Of a stretch of 36,803 nucleotides of DNA, positions 1-8,292 are shown piece after piece; position 1 is the first letter of the stretch; every line of letters starts with the position of its first letter. The position numbers were made by a program, and so were the translations under genes. The stretch lies in contig JAIMAE010000013.1 in the NCBI GenBank assembly GCA_023512105.1, positions 1-36,803 of the forward strand, given 5' to 3'. Under the pieces are notes generated by a model. That model was not told the origin of the DNA and did not search any database. It worked only from the letters and a program-made list of their open reading frames with translations. Origin of the DNA: Bacillota bacterium. GTDB taxonomy: Bacteria; Bacillota; Sulfobacillia; Sulfobacillales; Sulfobacillaceae.

Positions 1-613
1 GGGTGACGATTGCCACCGTGGGATGGGCCCGCAACCACGCCGCCACCGTCTCCGGCCGGGTGTCGGGGAGGATCTCCAAGATGGCGCCCTGTTCATGGTC
101 GACCAGGATCGTGGCATAGGTCTGGCCCTTGCGCCGGGCCCACTCGTCGAGCCCAATCACCCGAGGCGGCGGAGGGTCGGGCAGCGGCATGGCTTGAATC
201 CCGCGATGGAGCGACTGCCGACTGACCGCCAACCCCTCCGCCCGGAGGCGCCGAGCCACCTCCGAGGCTGAAGCGATCAGGGCCCAGCGCACCATGGCGG
301 TGCGCGCGGCCTCAGTCCCGCCTGGATGGGGGGCGACACGGGGTAGCCGTTCACAAAAGCAGGCTTGGGGACAGGCCGGATTGCAGCAGACAAACCGCCG
401 CACCCACAGGTGCCACTGCACCCCCCAGCCCCGCCACGGGAAATCCCCGGGGGACCGCCAGTAATGGCGTTTCACACGACGGCTGGGTTGGCCACCCGTC
501 GGGCAGCAAGCGGTCGGCGCCGTGGTTTCCGCCCAAATCTCGATGGGCGCCCGATCGCCGCTGATCTGGATCACCCGCAGTGGCGTGCGTTCGAGTATCA
601 TGAGACCGGACAT
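1..613 (-). CDS. ISL3-family transposase, N-terminal part
   Basis: The frame is open from an ATG at 613 to the window edge, about 204 codons. The N-terminal zinc finger shows as TACCPTGGQ followed by CCNPACPQACFCERLP. Further on comes VIGLDEWARRKGQTYATIL, where the aspartate is the first residue of the DDE catalytic triad of IS204/IS1001/IS1165-type transposases. The sequence reaches about the middle of the usual 400-560 residues before the edge. A second ISL3 transposase in this window has the same architecture but differs in sequence (VLGVDDWAFRKGHRYG at the same place), so this is a different member. No damage is visible in this part. The plus-strand frame over the same bases is an antisense shadow. 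Confidence 0.85.
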   Translation of the reverse strand, partial: MSGLMILERTPLRVIQISGDRAPIEIWAETTAPTACCPTGGQPSRRVKRHYWRSPGDFPWRGWGVQWHLWVRRFVCCNPACPQACFCERLPRVAPHPGGTEAARTAMVRWALIASASEVARRLRAEGLAVSRQSLHRGIQAMPLPDPPPPRVIGLDEWARRKGQTYATILVDHEQGAILEILPDTRPETVAAWLRAHPTVAIVT

Positions 614-698
614 GAGATCACCATCCTTGCGCGGAGATATCTCATGTCCATTTTCCATCTTCTCAGGTTTCGCCAAGCACCAACTTTGGACAAGAGCC
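1..698 (-). mobile_element. ISL3-family insertion sequence, partial (cut by window edge)
   Basis: The right end of an ISL3-type element. A terminal sequence reading GGCTCTTGTCCAAAG on the minus strand ends at about 698; GGCTCTT is the usual start of ISL3 inverted repeats. The transposase reads away from this end towards the window edge. The other end lies outside the window, so target duplications cannot be tested. Confidence 0.75.
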
Positions 699-1000
699 AT
701 TTCCTCTTGACCAAATACAGGGGGCTGGGCGGGCCCGGTGGGCCCGCTGCGGCGCGCGGGCGGCAGGGTCGCCCGTTCGGCCGTCAGGCGATTGACTTAA
801 ACACTTATTACACTGCGGGGTATAGTACGACACACGTGGAAGCTATCTCGGGCCATGAATTAGGACATGCATTAGGATTAGCCCATAATCCGACCTGTCC
901 GGTGTTAATGAACCCCGATGACGCGTACACCACTTGTGACATTTATACTCCTCAGCAAGACGACATCAATGGTGTGAACGCTATATATGGAGCACCATAG
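699..1000 (+). pseudogene. Matrixin-type zinc metalloprotease, C-terminal fragment
   Basis: From about 790 the frame reads IDLNTYYTAGYSTTHVEAIS and then HELGHALGLAH, the HExxHxxGxxH zinc site of M10A matrixins, ending ...DDINGVNAIYGAP, as matrixin domains normally do with a D-x-xGxxxIYG tail. The domain's N-terminal half and any secretion signal are missing, because the ISL3 element ends at 698. The bases between 720 and 790 are far more GC-rich than the protease part and encode nothing recognisable. This is most likely a 5'-truncated remnant of a secreted protease and no longer expressed. Confidence 0.75.
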
Positions 1001-1050
1001 ATGTCAGCACAACTAGCCCAGATTCTGATTGCGGAGAGGGGGTACGTAAG

Positions 1051-1613
1051 TTGCGAAAAAACTGGAGAATAATAGCTACAATTGCCATCGGTTTTATGGG
1101 AGCCATCTCCGGCCTTGTGTGGGGCAAGACGCATCCCACACTTTCCGGCCGTTACAATATCCATTACAGTTGGGTTCACTTATTCATTCCATCTCGTTCG
1201 AGTCACAAGCTAGTACTCTTGTAGTTGAAGGAGTGGTAGATCGATTAACCAAGACTTGGAAAATCAAGGATCTAAGTTTCAGCCAATATCAGATAACCCC
1301 AATCAAATGGTTCAAAGGCTCCTCTTCCGCACCGATATTAGTGGACCAAACCGGAATCCCCGAATTTTTCAGGTCACATCCAGGGCTGGAAACCGATGAC
1401 CCTCCCCTTCAGGTAGGACAAACCTATATCTTTTTCTTAGTGCCTAGTGGATTAAACGACCAGGCGTATTTTCCGATTAACGGACCACAGGGGCGATACA
1501 TCGTCGCCAATGGCCGAGTTTATTCCCTAGATCAGCAGTATCCACAAATTCGCGGAGAAACTATTGCACAAAAGGGTATATTTGTGTCTGACTTCTACAG
1601 CGAGTTAAAATAA
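1051..1613 (+). pseudogene. Exported protein of unknown function, probably frameshifted
   Basis: A TTG at 1051 has a GGAGAGGGGG ribosome-binding site 9 nt upstream and starts a signal-peptide-like run (LRKNWRIIATIAIGFMGAIS). That frame closes near 1220. The frame starting at ATG 1119 then stays open to 1613 and encodes a regular-looking 165-residue sequence rich in beta-type residues (STLVVEGVVDRL, QTYIFFLVPSGL). The two halves are in different frames, so one indel between about 1100 and 1200 would join signal and body. Alternatively the gene really starts at 1119 without a signal peptide, but no good ribosome-binding site precedes it. The protein family is not recognised. It follows the protease fragment closely on the same strand. 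Confidence 0.5.
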
Positions 1614-1727
1614 CACCGCTCAAAGATTCTGCGACGAGGACAGAGGGTGGAGCGATTATTTGCAGCTACACTTAGTTGCTCTGCCTGATGTCTTTCGTCG
1701 CTGTCTCCCGTGCAAGAATCGTCCCCT

Positions 1728-2201
1728 TTACTTGGCCTTCAAGATGTTTCCCTTCTCATCAATAGTAAATGAAAACGCGTCAATGAGCTTCTCGCCCTTG
1801 TGCATAACCCTATACACCGATAACCTGACTCTAAGCCATGGGACCGAGGGAGCGGCCGAGGGTACTCGCAAATCCACGTACCCCTCGGGGTCTCGATGAA
1901 ACTGTACCGCTTGGGGATTTGCAGGAAAAATCTCTGTGAAGCAGACTTCTTTGCCCTTCGACGACGGAGCGGCCTGGGAGGATGGAAACTGGCACTGACG
2001 ACTTCCCACTTGCCTTGGAAATTGGCTAAGCCCTGCGGCAAGTTGGCTATTATGCACCCGGGACCAAGTGCCCAATTGACTCCAAAATCTTTCAGGAACA
2101 GCGGCCTGCACCCGCACCGGAGGGTCACCTCCGCATCCACTTAGCATAACCATCGTAAAAGCCGCTAGGACTCCCAAGACGCTATGGCTGGACACTTTCA
2201 C
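1728..2201 (-). CDS. Lipoprotein of unknown function
   Basis: 157 residues starting at a GTG at 2201, with AGGGGG about 6 nt upstream. The N-terminus is a lipoprotein signal peptide: VLGVLAAFTMVMLSGC, a lipobox with Cys23 predicted to be lipidated and held on the outer face of the membrane. The mature part is soluble and has no motif I recognise. It ends in a strand-rich segment (RVRLSVYRVMHKGEKLIDAF, then SFTIDEKGNILKAK), typical of small extracytoplasmic domains. It is convergent with the damaged gene ending at 1613 and separated by about 115 bases with no clear terminator. It is one of the few intact genes in the first 4 kb. Confidence 0.7.
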   Translation of the reverse strand: MKVSSHSVLGVLAAFTMVMLSGCGGDPPVRVQAAVPERFWSQLGTWSRVHNSQLAAGLSQFPRQVGSRQCQFPSSQAAPSSKGKEVCFTEIFPANPQAVQFHRDPEGYVDLRVPSAAPSVPWLRVRLSVYRVMHKGEKLIDAFSFTIDEKGNILKAK

Positions 2202-2499
2202 ACCAGCATCCCCCTGGTCAATAACCGCCTAGGATAATTCGATAGTTGCCTCGCTTGGGAACAGCATGTCTTTGTAGTAAGGAAATTCGGTCGGTACCGA
2301 GTCCACTCGGTCGCCTCCGTTTCTGTTTGCCAGAGACTTTTTCGACAAACATGGCTAGTAGTTATCCTAGGCCCGCGCCATCGATGCTCGAAGACGTCCC
2401 GCATGCCTTTCGCTTTGTTTCCTGCGGTTACCTATTTCTGCTGACATCCAGTCAAGCCAATAGTTATGGGCAAAGGGCAATGAACGTGTGGATTAAGCA
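2202..2499. other. Gene-free stretch
   Basis: I see no supported gene, RNA or clear repeat. It presumably contains the promoter of the leftward lipoprotein gene. The short open frames here have no ribosome-binding site or recognisable composition. Confidence 0.5.
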
Positions 2500-2829
2500 T
2501 TACTCCTGGATATCATGATGACTCCGTAGGCTACACTCCGAGAGAGAAAGCAGTCCACTATGGAGTATACCGATTTTTCGGATGGATGTGCATGCCGAGA
2601 CGATTGCGGTAGCCGAAGCACCCGCAGGGCGGTGCCCCGCCCCCGATGTAGGGACGTTGCCGTAGTGCCCGGTGGCGGTATAGGCATTACCCACAACCGT
2701 TTTCCGGGGATGGGCAACCTGGCTTAGGAGCCTCGACGTAGGAGTACCAAGGCCTAATAGCCATGCCAGATAGAGCACCAACACGGAAGGGGCCTGTTGG
2801 AGGGCGCGGGGAGAACCGGGTCGCGGCAC
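2500..2829 (-). pseudogene. Possible remnant of a secreted 3D-domain-like protein
   Basis: A 109-codon frame begins with a hydrophobic signal-like segment (VLVLYLAWLLGLGTPTSRLL) and continues NAYTATGHYGNVPTSG. That resembles the start of the 3D domain of cell-wall-associated proteins, where AYTAxG is followed by TSG and a proline-rich stretch. The expected AVDP...IPLG continuation is not found in this frame or in the other two, so the protein is at best a broken fragment. No convincing ribosome-binding site is seen. It could be chance coding in GC-rich DNA. Confidence 0.25.
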
Positions 2830-2905
2830 TCGGCCGGCACGGAGGGCGGAAAATCAGGGGGTGGTGGTACGTGGAGCCGTTAGGCCACGGACGGGCGGCT
2901 CGCGG

Positions 2906-3460
2906 TCATTCCGGCGGGTGCAATATCTCCCACAGGACCGTGAGATCGTCGGGACGCCGATCGCCGCGCCAAAGCGTTTTGACCCCGGGTTCGCCGTCGC
3001 GCCGACGCCCAAGGAGCGTCTCAATTGGGCAATCCCACGCACGGCAGTCCGCAGTTCGACCGGCGCAGGCGGAGGGTCCGGCCAACGGCCTGCGGGGCAT
3101 CTAACACGGCCCATGCGGCCGGACGCGAGACCGGGGGTACACGACTGCTCTGGCGGTTCGCGAGCCTGGTATGTCCACCACCGCAGACGCCAGGCGTTGA
3201 TCCCATAGACGGCCAGCGCCCGGTCCAAGCGGTCGAAGGTTTCGAGCTGAAGACCTTCCATGTGACAGCCACTCTTGAGGACGTAATGATACCGCTTGAC
3301 GCAGCAGTGATAGGGGTAGTACTGCACGACGGTTTCCGCGGCAGCCAAGTCCTCAACCGGCAAGATGGGAAGCGCCATCCATTCGATGGGGGGCGTCTCT
3401 GCGGGGGGGGCGATTCTGAGCGCACCCATACGGCGGTGACCGTGGGGGTAGGCAACTGCT
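2906..3460 (-). pseudogene. Tn5/IS50-type IS4-family transposase, decayed C-terminal part
   Basis: Pieces of one protein lie in different frames. They are TPTVTAVWVR near 3450, then PIEWMALPILPVEDLAAAET through RYHYVLKSGCHMEGLQLETF (about 3390-3200), then DGEPGVKTLWRG (about 2960). These match, in order, the C-terminal half of Tn5-type transposases, including the final LGRxxDGEPGxxxLWRG block. At least two frameshifts separate the pieces. In the stretch equivalent to (V/I)E-x-YH-x-x-(L/W)K, the catalytic glutamate position reads lysine (VKRYHYVLKSG). The element is therefore dead. Its N-terminal half, expected upstream at 3460-4000, is not recognisable. Confidence 0.75.
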
Positions 3461-4179
3461 CCGCCCGCCGGGTACGGCTCGGCTCGAAAGGCTTTCGGCC
3501 AGGCGGCCCACAGGGCCGGCAGCAGGGGATCTATGCGATCCCTCCTTGGAGATCAAACCGGGGGAACGGCGGCTCCGGGCGCCCGTGGATGATGGGGCAG
3601 CGGAAGCGGCCGTCGGGGTAATGGCCGGTGGTCGACAGATCAGGGCCGGTCTGCCAGGTCCGCGCCAGCCGGGGAAGGTGCGCTGCAGCGCCACCCGCCG
3701 GGCGTCGCGGGCCCGGGCGGGAGAACGGCCAGCCGAGCTGCGGCGAGTCCAGGAACGTCCTCGGCGGCAGACAACCCGATTGGCCCCAATGGCGGGGCTC
3801 CGGGCGGAGCCGGAGCCTACGCGGCCGCTAGGTGAATTTCGAGCGATCGCCGGTGTAGACGCTGGCGATCGGCAGTGCCTCACGCCTCTGGTGGTCCGAC
3901 CCGGTGCGGCTCGCCGTGTTGGTGGTGATTTTCTGCGACCCGTGGGTCACTGCGGCGCCGGTGTGTCAACACTACCGGATGTCTGACCGCCTGGCCCTAA
4001 TTGGGAATTGACCCTCCTCCACTTATGTTAGTGTTGATACGGCTAAGTCCGGGGCTGGCCGCTCGGCGGATGCGCCGGCCCTGTTTGGCCAGTGGAAAGC
4101 AGCCTGACCCACGGCGCCTTCAAGTCGAGCGGTGCGGGTTGGCGGAATGCTTGGTCGAGGAAGGCAGGAGACGGAGCGC
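3461..4179. other. Degenerate GC-rich stretch without a supported gene
   Basis: Open frames occur on both strands but none has a start with a ribosome-binding site or a recognisable domain. Some of it may be the unrecognisable 5' half of the decayed Tn5-type element. A minus-strand piece around 3650-3560 reads like real protein but is short and cannot be assigned. Confidence 0.4.
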
Positions 4180-4208
4180 TTGTAGAACCTGGTTGTGCAT
4201 GGTACAAT
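4180..4208 (+). promoter_or_regulatory. Sigma-70-type promoter of the padR-HAAS operon
   Basis: TTGTAG at 4180-4185 and TACAAT at 4203-4208 are separated by exactly 17 nt. A start site about 7 nt after the -10 box falls at about 4215-4216, on the ATG at 4216, so the transcript would be leaderless or nearly so. Confidence 0.6.
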
Positions 4209-4217
4209 GTGCCACAT
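4207..4217. promoter_or_regulatory. Possible PadR operator
   Basis: ATGT-GCC-ACAT lies across the end of the -10 box and the start codon of the padR gene. PadR proteins often bind ATGT...ACAT dyads, usually with a longer spacer (8 nt in classical sites), so autoregulation here is an inference. Confidence 0.35.
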
Positions 4218-4563
4218 GATAGAGACGCCTCAGGATATGGACCTTGGCCAGCTTCGGCGCGGAGCGGTGGCCTATTGCATTCTGGCCCTTCTGCGCGGCG
4301 GGGAGCGCTATGGCTGGGAGCTCGCGAGCGTCCTCCATGACGCCGGACTCATCGCCGGGGAGGGCACGTTGTATCCCCTGCTTGCCCGGCTTCGGGAAAT
4401 GGGGTGGGTGGACACGGAGTGGAAGCCCTCCCCGCACGGCCCGCCCCGGCGCTACTACCGGCTCACTGTCGCCGGGGTCCAGGCGCTGGCGGCGTTCATC
4501 GAGCGCTGGGGGCGCTTTCGCGACGCCGTGGATCAGATCCTCAGGGGGAGTGAAGACGCATGA
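4216..4563 (+). CDS. PadR-family transcriptional regulator
   Basis: 115 residues from ATG 4216. The winged-helix core is typical of the short PadR subfamily: LRRGAVAYCILALLRGGERY, then GEGTLYPLLARLREMGWVDT (the recognition helix region, with the conserved TLYPxLxRLxxxG) and RRYYRLTVAGVQAL for the wing. PadR proteins are dimeric repressors, often induced by ligands. There is no ribosome-binding site before 4216; the -10 box ends 8 nt upstream, which suggests a leaderless mRNA. An alternative in-frame ATG at 4237 also lacks a well-spaced site. The gene overlaps the next one by 4 nt (ATGA), so the two are translationally coupled. PadR plus HAAS/DUF1700 pairs are a common Firmicute arrangement. 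Confidence 0.9.
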   Translation: MIETPQDMDLGQLRRGAVAYCILALLRGGERYGWELASVLHDAGLIAGEGTLYPLLARLREMGWVDTEWKPSPHGPPRRYYRLTVAGVQALAAFIERWGRFRDAVDQILRGSEDA

Positions 4564-5165
4564 CCTCGCTGGACCGCATCGAGGCCTTGGTCGCCGAGTA
4601 CTTGGCCGCCTTGGACGCCGCCTTGACCGACGTGCCGGCGGCCCGGCGGCGGCAGATCCTGGAGGACGTCCGGCAACATTTGGAGGCAGCCCGGGCCAGC
4701 CTCCCGCCGGACGATGAGGCGGGGATCCGCGCTGTGCTGGACCGATTGGGCGACCCGGCGGCTATCGCGGCCGAGGCCGGCGTCGGCTTCTCCCGCCGTC
4801 CGCGGTGGGTGGATGCGGCGGTCCCCTGGTTGCTCCTGTTGGGCGGCTTTGTCGGGGGGGGCGGTTGGCTGGTCGGGGCCGCCCTGCTGTGGACGTCCCG
4901 GGTGTGGCGGCTCCGCGACAAAATCTGGGGCACGTTGGTGTGGCCGGGCGGGTTGTTCGGCGTGGGAGTCGCCTTCGGGACGGTGGTCGGCGGCGTACAA
5001 ACCTGCTCCGGCAGTACGGTTGCCGGGCATCCGCTGGTGATGCACTGCACCTCGCGTCCCGGATGGTCCGAGCCGGTGGGGATCGCCGTATTGGTGGGAA
5101 TTTTCTGTGCCCAGTTGGTCACCGTCGGCCATCTGGAGCGGGTGCGGCGGGGTGCCGCCCGCTAA
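4560..5165 (+). CDS. HAAS/DUF1700-domain membrane protein, PadR partner
   Basis: 201 residues. The N-terminal 80 residues are helical and match the HAAS signalling domain found next to PadR regulators: YLAALDAALTDVPAARRRQI, then a helix with EDVRQHLEAA and a LGDPAAIAAEA segment. About three hydrophobic segments follow (WLLLLGGFVGGGGWLVGAAL, LFGVGVAFGTVVGG, VGIAVLVGIFCAQLV), so the C-terminal half is membrane-embedded. The start overlaps the padR stop. HAAS proteins are thought to transmit signals between the membrane and the PadR regulator or nearby sensor kinases; the substrate or signal here is unknown. No kinase or transporter gene follows, unlike in many such operons. Confidence 0.8.
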   Translation: MTSLDRIEALVAEYLAALDAALTDVPAARRRQILEDVRQHLEAARASLPPDDEAGIRAVLDRLGDPAAIAAEAGVGFSRRPRWVDAAVPWLLLLGGFVGGGGWLVGAALLWTSRVWRLRDKIWGTLVWPGGLFGVGVAFGTVVGGVQTCSGSTVAGHPLVMHCTSRPGWSEPVGIAVLVGIFCAQLVTVGHLERVRRGAAR

Positions 5166-5205
5166 ATCCCGGCTAGGCGGCGGGCGCATGACTGGAGTGA
5201 GCCGA

Positions 5206-5369
5206 TTCCCCGGCACGGTTGACGGATTCCCCCTCTCCTGGGGAAGTGGCACCCGCCGTGCCGGGAACTCCGCGCCCTGCGGAGGCCAGGTACGTTTCCT
5301 GGCGGTGCCGGGTTCGGTTCGGGAAACAGGAGAGGCACCCCCCTCCCCTCACAGGCAGCGGGGGGTGCC
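5206..5369. ncRNA. Candidate structured RNA or regulatory region
   Basis: Five stems follow one another in 164 bases. (1) TTCCCCGGCACGG (5206-5218) pairs with CCGTGCCGGGAA (5256-5267) with one bulged C, enclosing TTCCCC/GGGGAA. (2) CTCCGC/GCGGAG lies at 5268-5284. (3) CCAGG/CCTGG lies at 5285-5302. (4) GGTGCC (5304-5309) pairs with GGCACC (5334-5339). (5) GGCACCCCCC (5334-5343) pairs with GGGGGGTGCC (5360-5369), a perfect 10-bp stem. Stems 4 and 5 share bases and exclude each other, as in attenuators and riboswitches. No U-run follows stem 5, and no known RNA family is recognised. On the plus strand it lies after the HAAS gene; on the minus strand, after the small secreted protein gene. Confidence 0.4.
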
Positions 5370-5456
5370 CAACTCGTGTGCCGTCTCGTCGACCCTAGGC
5401 CAGGGACCGGGGAATGCCTCCGGACGGCCACCATGGCGCGGGACCCCGAGGAATCT

Positions 5457-5681
5457 CTACCGTAGACCGGTGGCACGATTTGCTGGGGCATGCACGGAGA
5501 CGGTGTGTCCGCCGATGGTTAGGCGAACCGCCTGTCCGGCCCGCAAGGCGTCTAGCGATGGATGGGATAATTCGAACCGGTGCACGGCGACGGGATGGCC
5601 GCTGACCCCAATCGGCGTGGCCGTCCCGGTCAGCGTCAACAGCGCCGTGGAGAGAATCGCGCCGTAGATGGCATGCGTCAT
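5457..5681 (-). CDS. Small secreted protein of unknown function
   Basis: 74 residues from ATG 5681, preceded by AAAGGAG 11 nt upstream. The first 25 residues form a Sec-type signal peptide (MTHAIYGAILSTALLTLTGT, then ATPIGVSG). The mature part, about 48 residues, reads as short beta strands (VAVHRFELSH, AVRLTIGGHTVSVH) and matches no family I know. The frame extends far upstream, but that part is arginine/proline-rich shadow sequence. The gene is convergent with the HAAS gene, and the structured stretch 5206-5369 lies between them. Confidence 0.55.
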   Translation of the reverse strand: MTHAIYGAILSTALLTLTGTATPIGVSGHPVAVHRFELSHPSLDALRAGQAVRLTIGGHTVSVHAPANRATGLR

Positions 5682-6072
5682 GCTCCCTTGCACTCCTTTC
5701 CTCTGTTTCAACCTATCGCGCGGTGGCCCACTCACTCCGGAACCGGGGGGAGGCAGATTCTCCCTGACCGGACAACCGTGCTCGCTCGCGGCGCGGGCTT
5801 CGATGCGAACCCCGCCGCCGGGGGAAGCGTTGCTTCCCGATGGATATAGGCGGGCCCTGCGGTTTCGGTTTCCCGGAGCCCTCGGGCGGCGGTCCCTTCG
5901 GCTGACGTCCAGGCACGCCTGTTTCGGCGGAGCCTCGCATGGCGGCTCCCCTCCTGCCGCCGGCCCCGCTCCCACCGGTATCAGGGACCGGAGACGCACC
6001 GCCCGGGAACCGTTAGCCTACGCCAAAGCCTATAGCAAGGGAGACGCACGCTCCCTAAAGCAGGCGATCGTT
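5682..6072. other. Gene-free stretch
   Basis: It lies between the divergent secreted-protein and sigma-factor starts. I see no gene and no clear promoter. The open frames are GC-rich shadows. Confidence 0.5.
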
Positions 6073-6407
6073 TTGGCCGACGACGCCGATCTGGTCGCCC
6101 GCGCCTGCGGCGGCGATCTCGCGGCGTTTGAAGAATTGTTCGCGCGCTATCACGGCGCGGCTTGGCGCTTGGCCTTCGCCCTCACCGGCGACCGGAGAGG
6201 GAGCGACGACATCGTGCAGGAGGCGTTCCTCCACGCGTTTCGCGCCCTGCCCGGATTTCGCCCCCACCCCCCTTTCGCCCCTGGCTCTTTGCCATTGTGA
6301 CCCATTAAGCCCGTCGGAGCTTCCGCCATGCCCACCGCAAGGTGCCGTTGGACACGCTCCCCGAACAGCCGGATCCGGAGGCGGCTCGGACGCTGGAAGC
6401 CGTGGAG
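6073..6407 (+). pseudogene. ECF sigma factor, broken
   Basis: From TTG 6073 the frame reads ADLVARACGGDLAAFEELFA, then YHGAAWRLAFALTGDR and DDIVQEAFLHAFRALPGF: sigma-70 region 2 of an extracytoplasmic-function sigma factor, which binds the -10 element and core polymerase. Three lesions are visible. A 1-nt loss near 6281 shifts the frame; the right frame continues FAPWLFAIVTH. An in-frame TAA stands at 6306-6308 where a sense codon such as GAA is expected before ARRSFRHAHRK. Finally the linker before region 4 stops at about 6407, where a small repeat element begins. Region 4, the -35 binding part, is absent. Confidence 0.8.
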
Positions 6408-6426
6408 TGTATATTCCGGAAAACTT

Positions 6427-8289
6427 GGCTCTCTCGCGTTTTATGTAGGGCTGGTCCAGGATCGCTTCACCACCCCCTAGGTCTTGCGAACGGCTCCCCC
6501 ACGTTAGCAGACCCCGCCACCTCGGTGGATGGGCGGTGCCTGTCGGGGGCTGCTCCCTCGCCATCGGGCTCTCGTGGCCAGGGCGCAGGGATTCCCCGGT
6601 GGAAACCGCGTTAAGGGCGTCGCCCCGCCGGCTCGAGGCGGAGGCCATGGCAGATGCGGCGGAGGAGGTCCCAGTTCCCTCGGCCCTGCATCAGCCGCCG
6701 CAACCGTTTGATGCCCCTGACCGCCGCTTCCACCGGCCCTTGGCTCCACGGCTCCGTCACGGCGGCCTGGACGGCGGCCCAATCCTGGCGCAGGCTGCGC
6801 GCAAACTGCGCCAAGGCCGGAATCCCACGGGCTTCCGCCGCCCGGACCCAGGCGGCGAGGGCCCGCCCGCAGCGATGGCGGACCAGGGTGACGAATTGGC
6901 GCACCAAGGTCCACCCCCGCCGGAACGTGGCATCCGCGGCCAGCCAGGTACTGAGCCAGCGATCCCAGGCCCGGGGCAGCCGATCCCAGGGTTGGCAGCA
7001 GGCCTGCCGCAGCCACGGCGGGGCGGTCGCGGGCGGCGGGGGCGGGGTGGGGTGGCGCCGGGGCGTGGGATGCCAGCGCTGGAGCCAGGCGTACAGGGTG
7101 GAGCGACTGCCGGGAAACCCCGCCGCGCGGGCGCGCTCCCACAAGGCCTTCCCCGTGCGGGCGCCCTCGGCATACCACGCTTCTAACCGCGGCACCCAGG
7201 CGGCGAGCCGCTGGCGGGCACGCGGCCGCGGGGGACCGGGCGGGGTGGCCTGGGCCAAATACGCGCACGGTTCCGCGATCCAGCCCCAGCTCCCGGGCAA
7301 TGGCGCTCACGGTGGCGCCCTCCGCGTGGCGCCGATGAATGACCTCCCAGCGTGCCCGGCGACGGGCCACCGCCGGCGACACGGGGGTAGCCTCTCCCCC
7401 CGCCGCGGGCGGCTCGGGAGCAGGCGGCGCGGGCGGTTCAGGCTCCGGTTCGGGTGGGCGCCACGCCGCCAGCCACGCGTCCACCGCCATGCCCAAGTTT
7501 TGCAACAGGTGCCAGCGGTCCGCCACCTGGCGGGCCTCGGGCGCGCCGGTCGCAATCCCCTGGGCATAGGCCCCGGACCGGTCCCGGGTCACCACCGCCA
7601 CCCCCGGGTGGGCGGCCAACCAGGCCGCCAGGGTCTCCGCCCGCCGGTCGGGCAGCACGTCCACCACGCGATGGGTTTCGAGATCGACGACCACCGTGCC
7701 GTACCGGTGGCCCTTGCGGAAGGCCCAATCATCCACGCCCAGCACGCGGGGCGTCTCGGGCTCGGACAGGGGCGTTCGGCGCAGCCACCGCAAGCCGGGA
7801 TCCGGGCTGACGGGATAGCCCGCGGCCCGTGCCACCGCCGCCGCCAGCTCGGCGCTGAGCACCCACGCCACCACCAGGACCCATTGGACAAAGGCCGCGG
7901 TATGCCGCTGGCGGGGCGCCACGTCCGGGAGGCGTTCGACAAAGGTCTGCTGGGCGCAGGCCTGATTGTCGCAGCAAAAGCGCCGCAGCCGGATGTGCCG
8001 CCGGGTCGGCTGTTGGCGCCACGGGGTCGTCCACGCCCGGCGTGTCACCCACCCCGCCGTGCGGGTGGACGGCTGGCCACAGGCCAGGCACCGCCCCAGC
8101 CGCGATTGGGAAACCTCCTCGAACCAAATGACGCCGTCGGTCTCCCGCACCCCGGTGATCCGCAAGGCGGGCGGAGGCGCTATAATAGACCGCGAGGACA
8201 TGAGGTATCACCTCGCAGGGAATAGACTCATGTCCTCCTTATTTTACCAGTACCTTCTTTCTGGCCGCTACACGAAATGCGGGAGAGCC
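6427..8289 (-). mobile_element. ISL3-family insertion sequence, complete but inactive
   Basis: The terminal inverted repeats are GGCTCTCTCGCGTTTTATGT at 6427-6446 and, on the minus strand, GGCTCTCCCGCATTTCGTGT ending at 8289; 15 of the first 20 positions match. The length of 1863 bp suits the family. The 8-bp flanks (GAAAACTT and AGTCAAAT) differ, so no target duplication is seen. The single transposase gene has a frameshift. Confidence 0.8.
6611..8201 (-). pseudogene. ISL3-family transposase, frameshifted
   Basis: The first part, from ATG 8201, has the N-terminal zinc finger (CLACGQPS ... CCDNQACAQQTFVERLP), VLGVDDWAFRKGHRYG with the first catalytic Asp, and VVTRDRSGAYAQG with the second. 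A helix-turn-helix follows (VSAIARELGLDRGTVR). Near 7261 the frame breaks. The rest of the protein continues in another frame, YLAQATPPGPP through QGPVEAAVRGIKRLRRLMQG, where the glutamate completes the DDE triad, to GRRP at 6611. The natural junction would read TVR-x-YLAQ, so 2 nt were probably lost. ISL3 transposases are not known to need programmed frameshifting, so the copy is presumed dead. Confidence 0.85.
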
Positions 8290-8292
8290 AGT

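Noticed and set aside
365-790. N-terminal extension of the protease frame
   Set aside because: The extension lies over the ISL3 transposase and its terminal repeat; it is an antisense shadow, not protease sequence.
6611-8201. Programmed frameshifting in the ISL3 transposase
   Set aside because: No slippery run or stem is evident at 7261, and the family normally uses one frame; a 2-nt loss is simpler.
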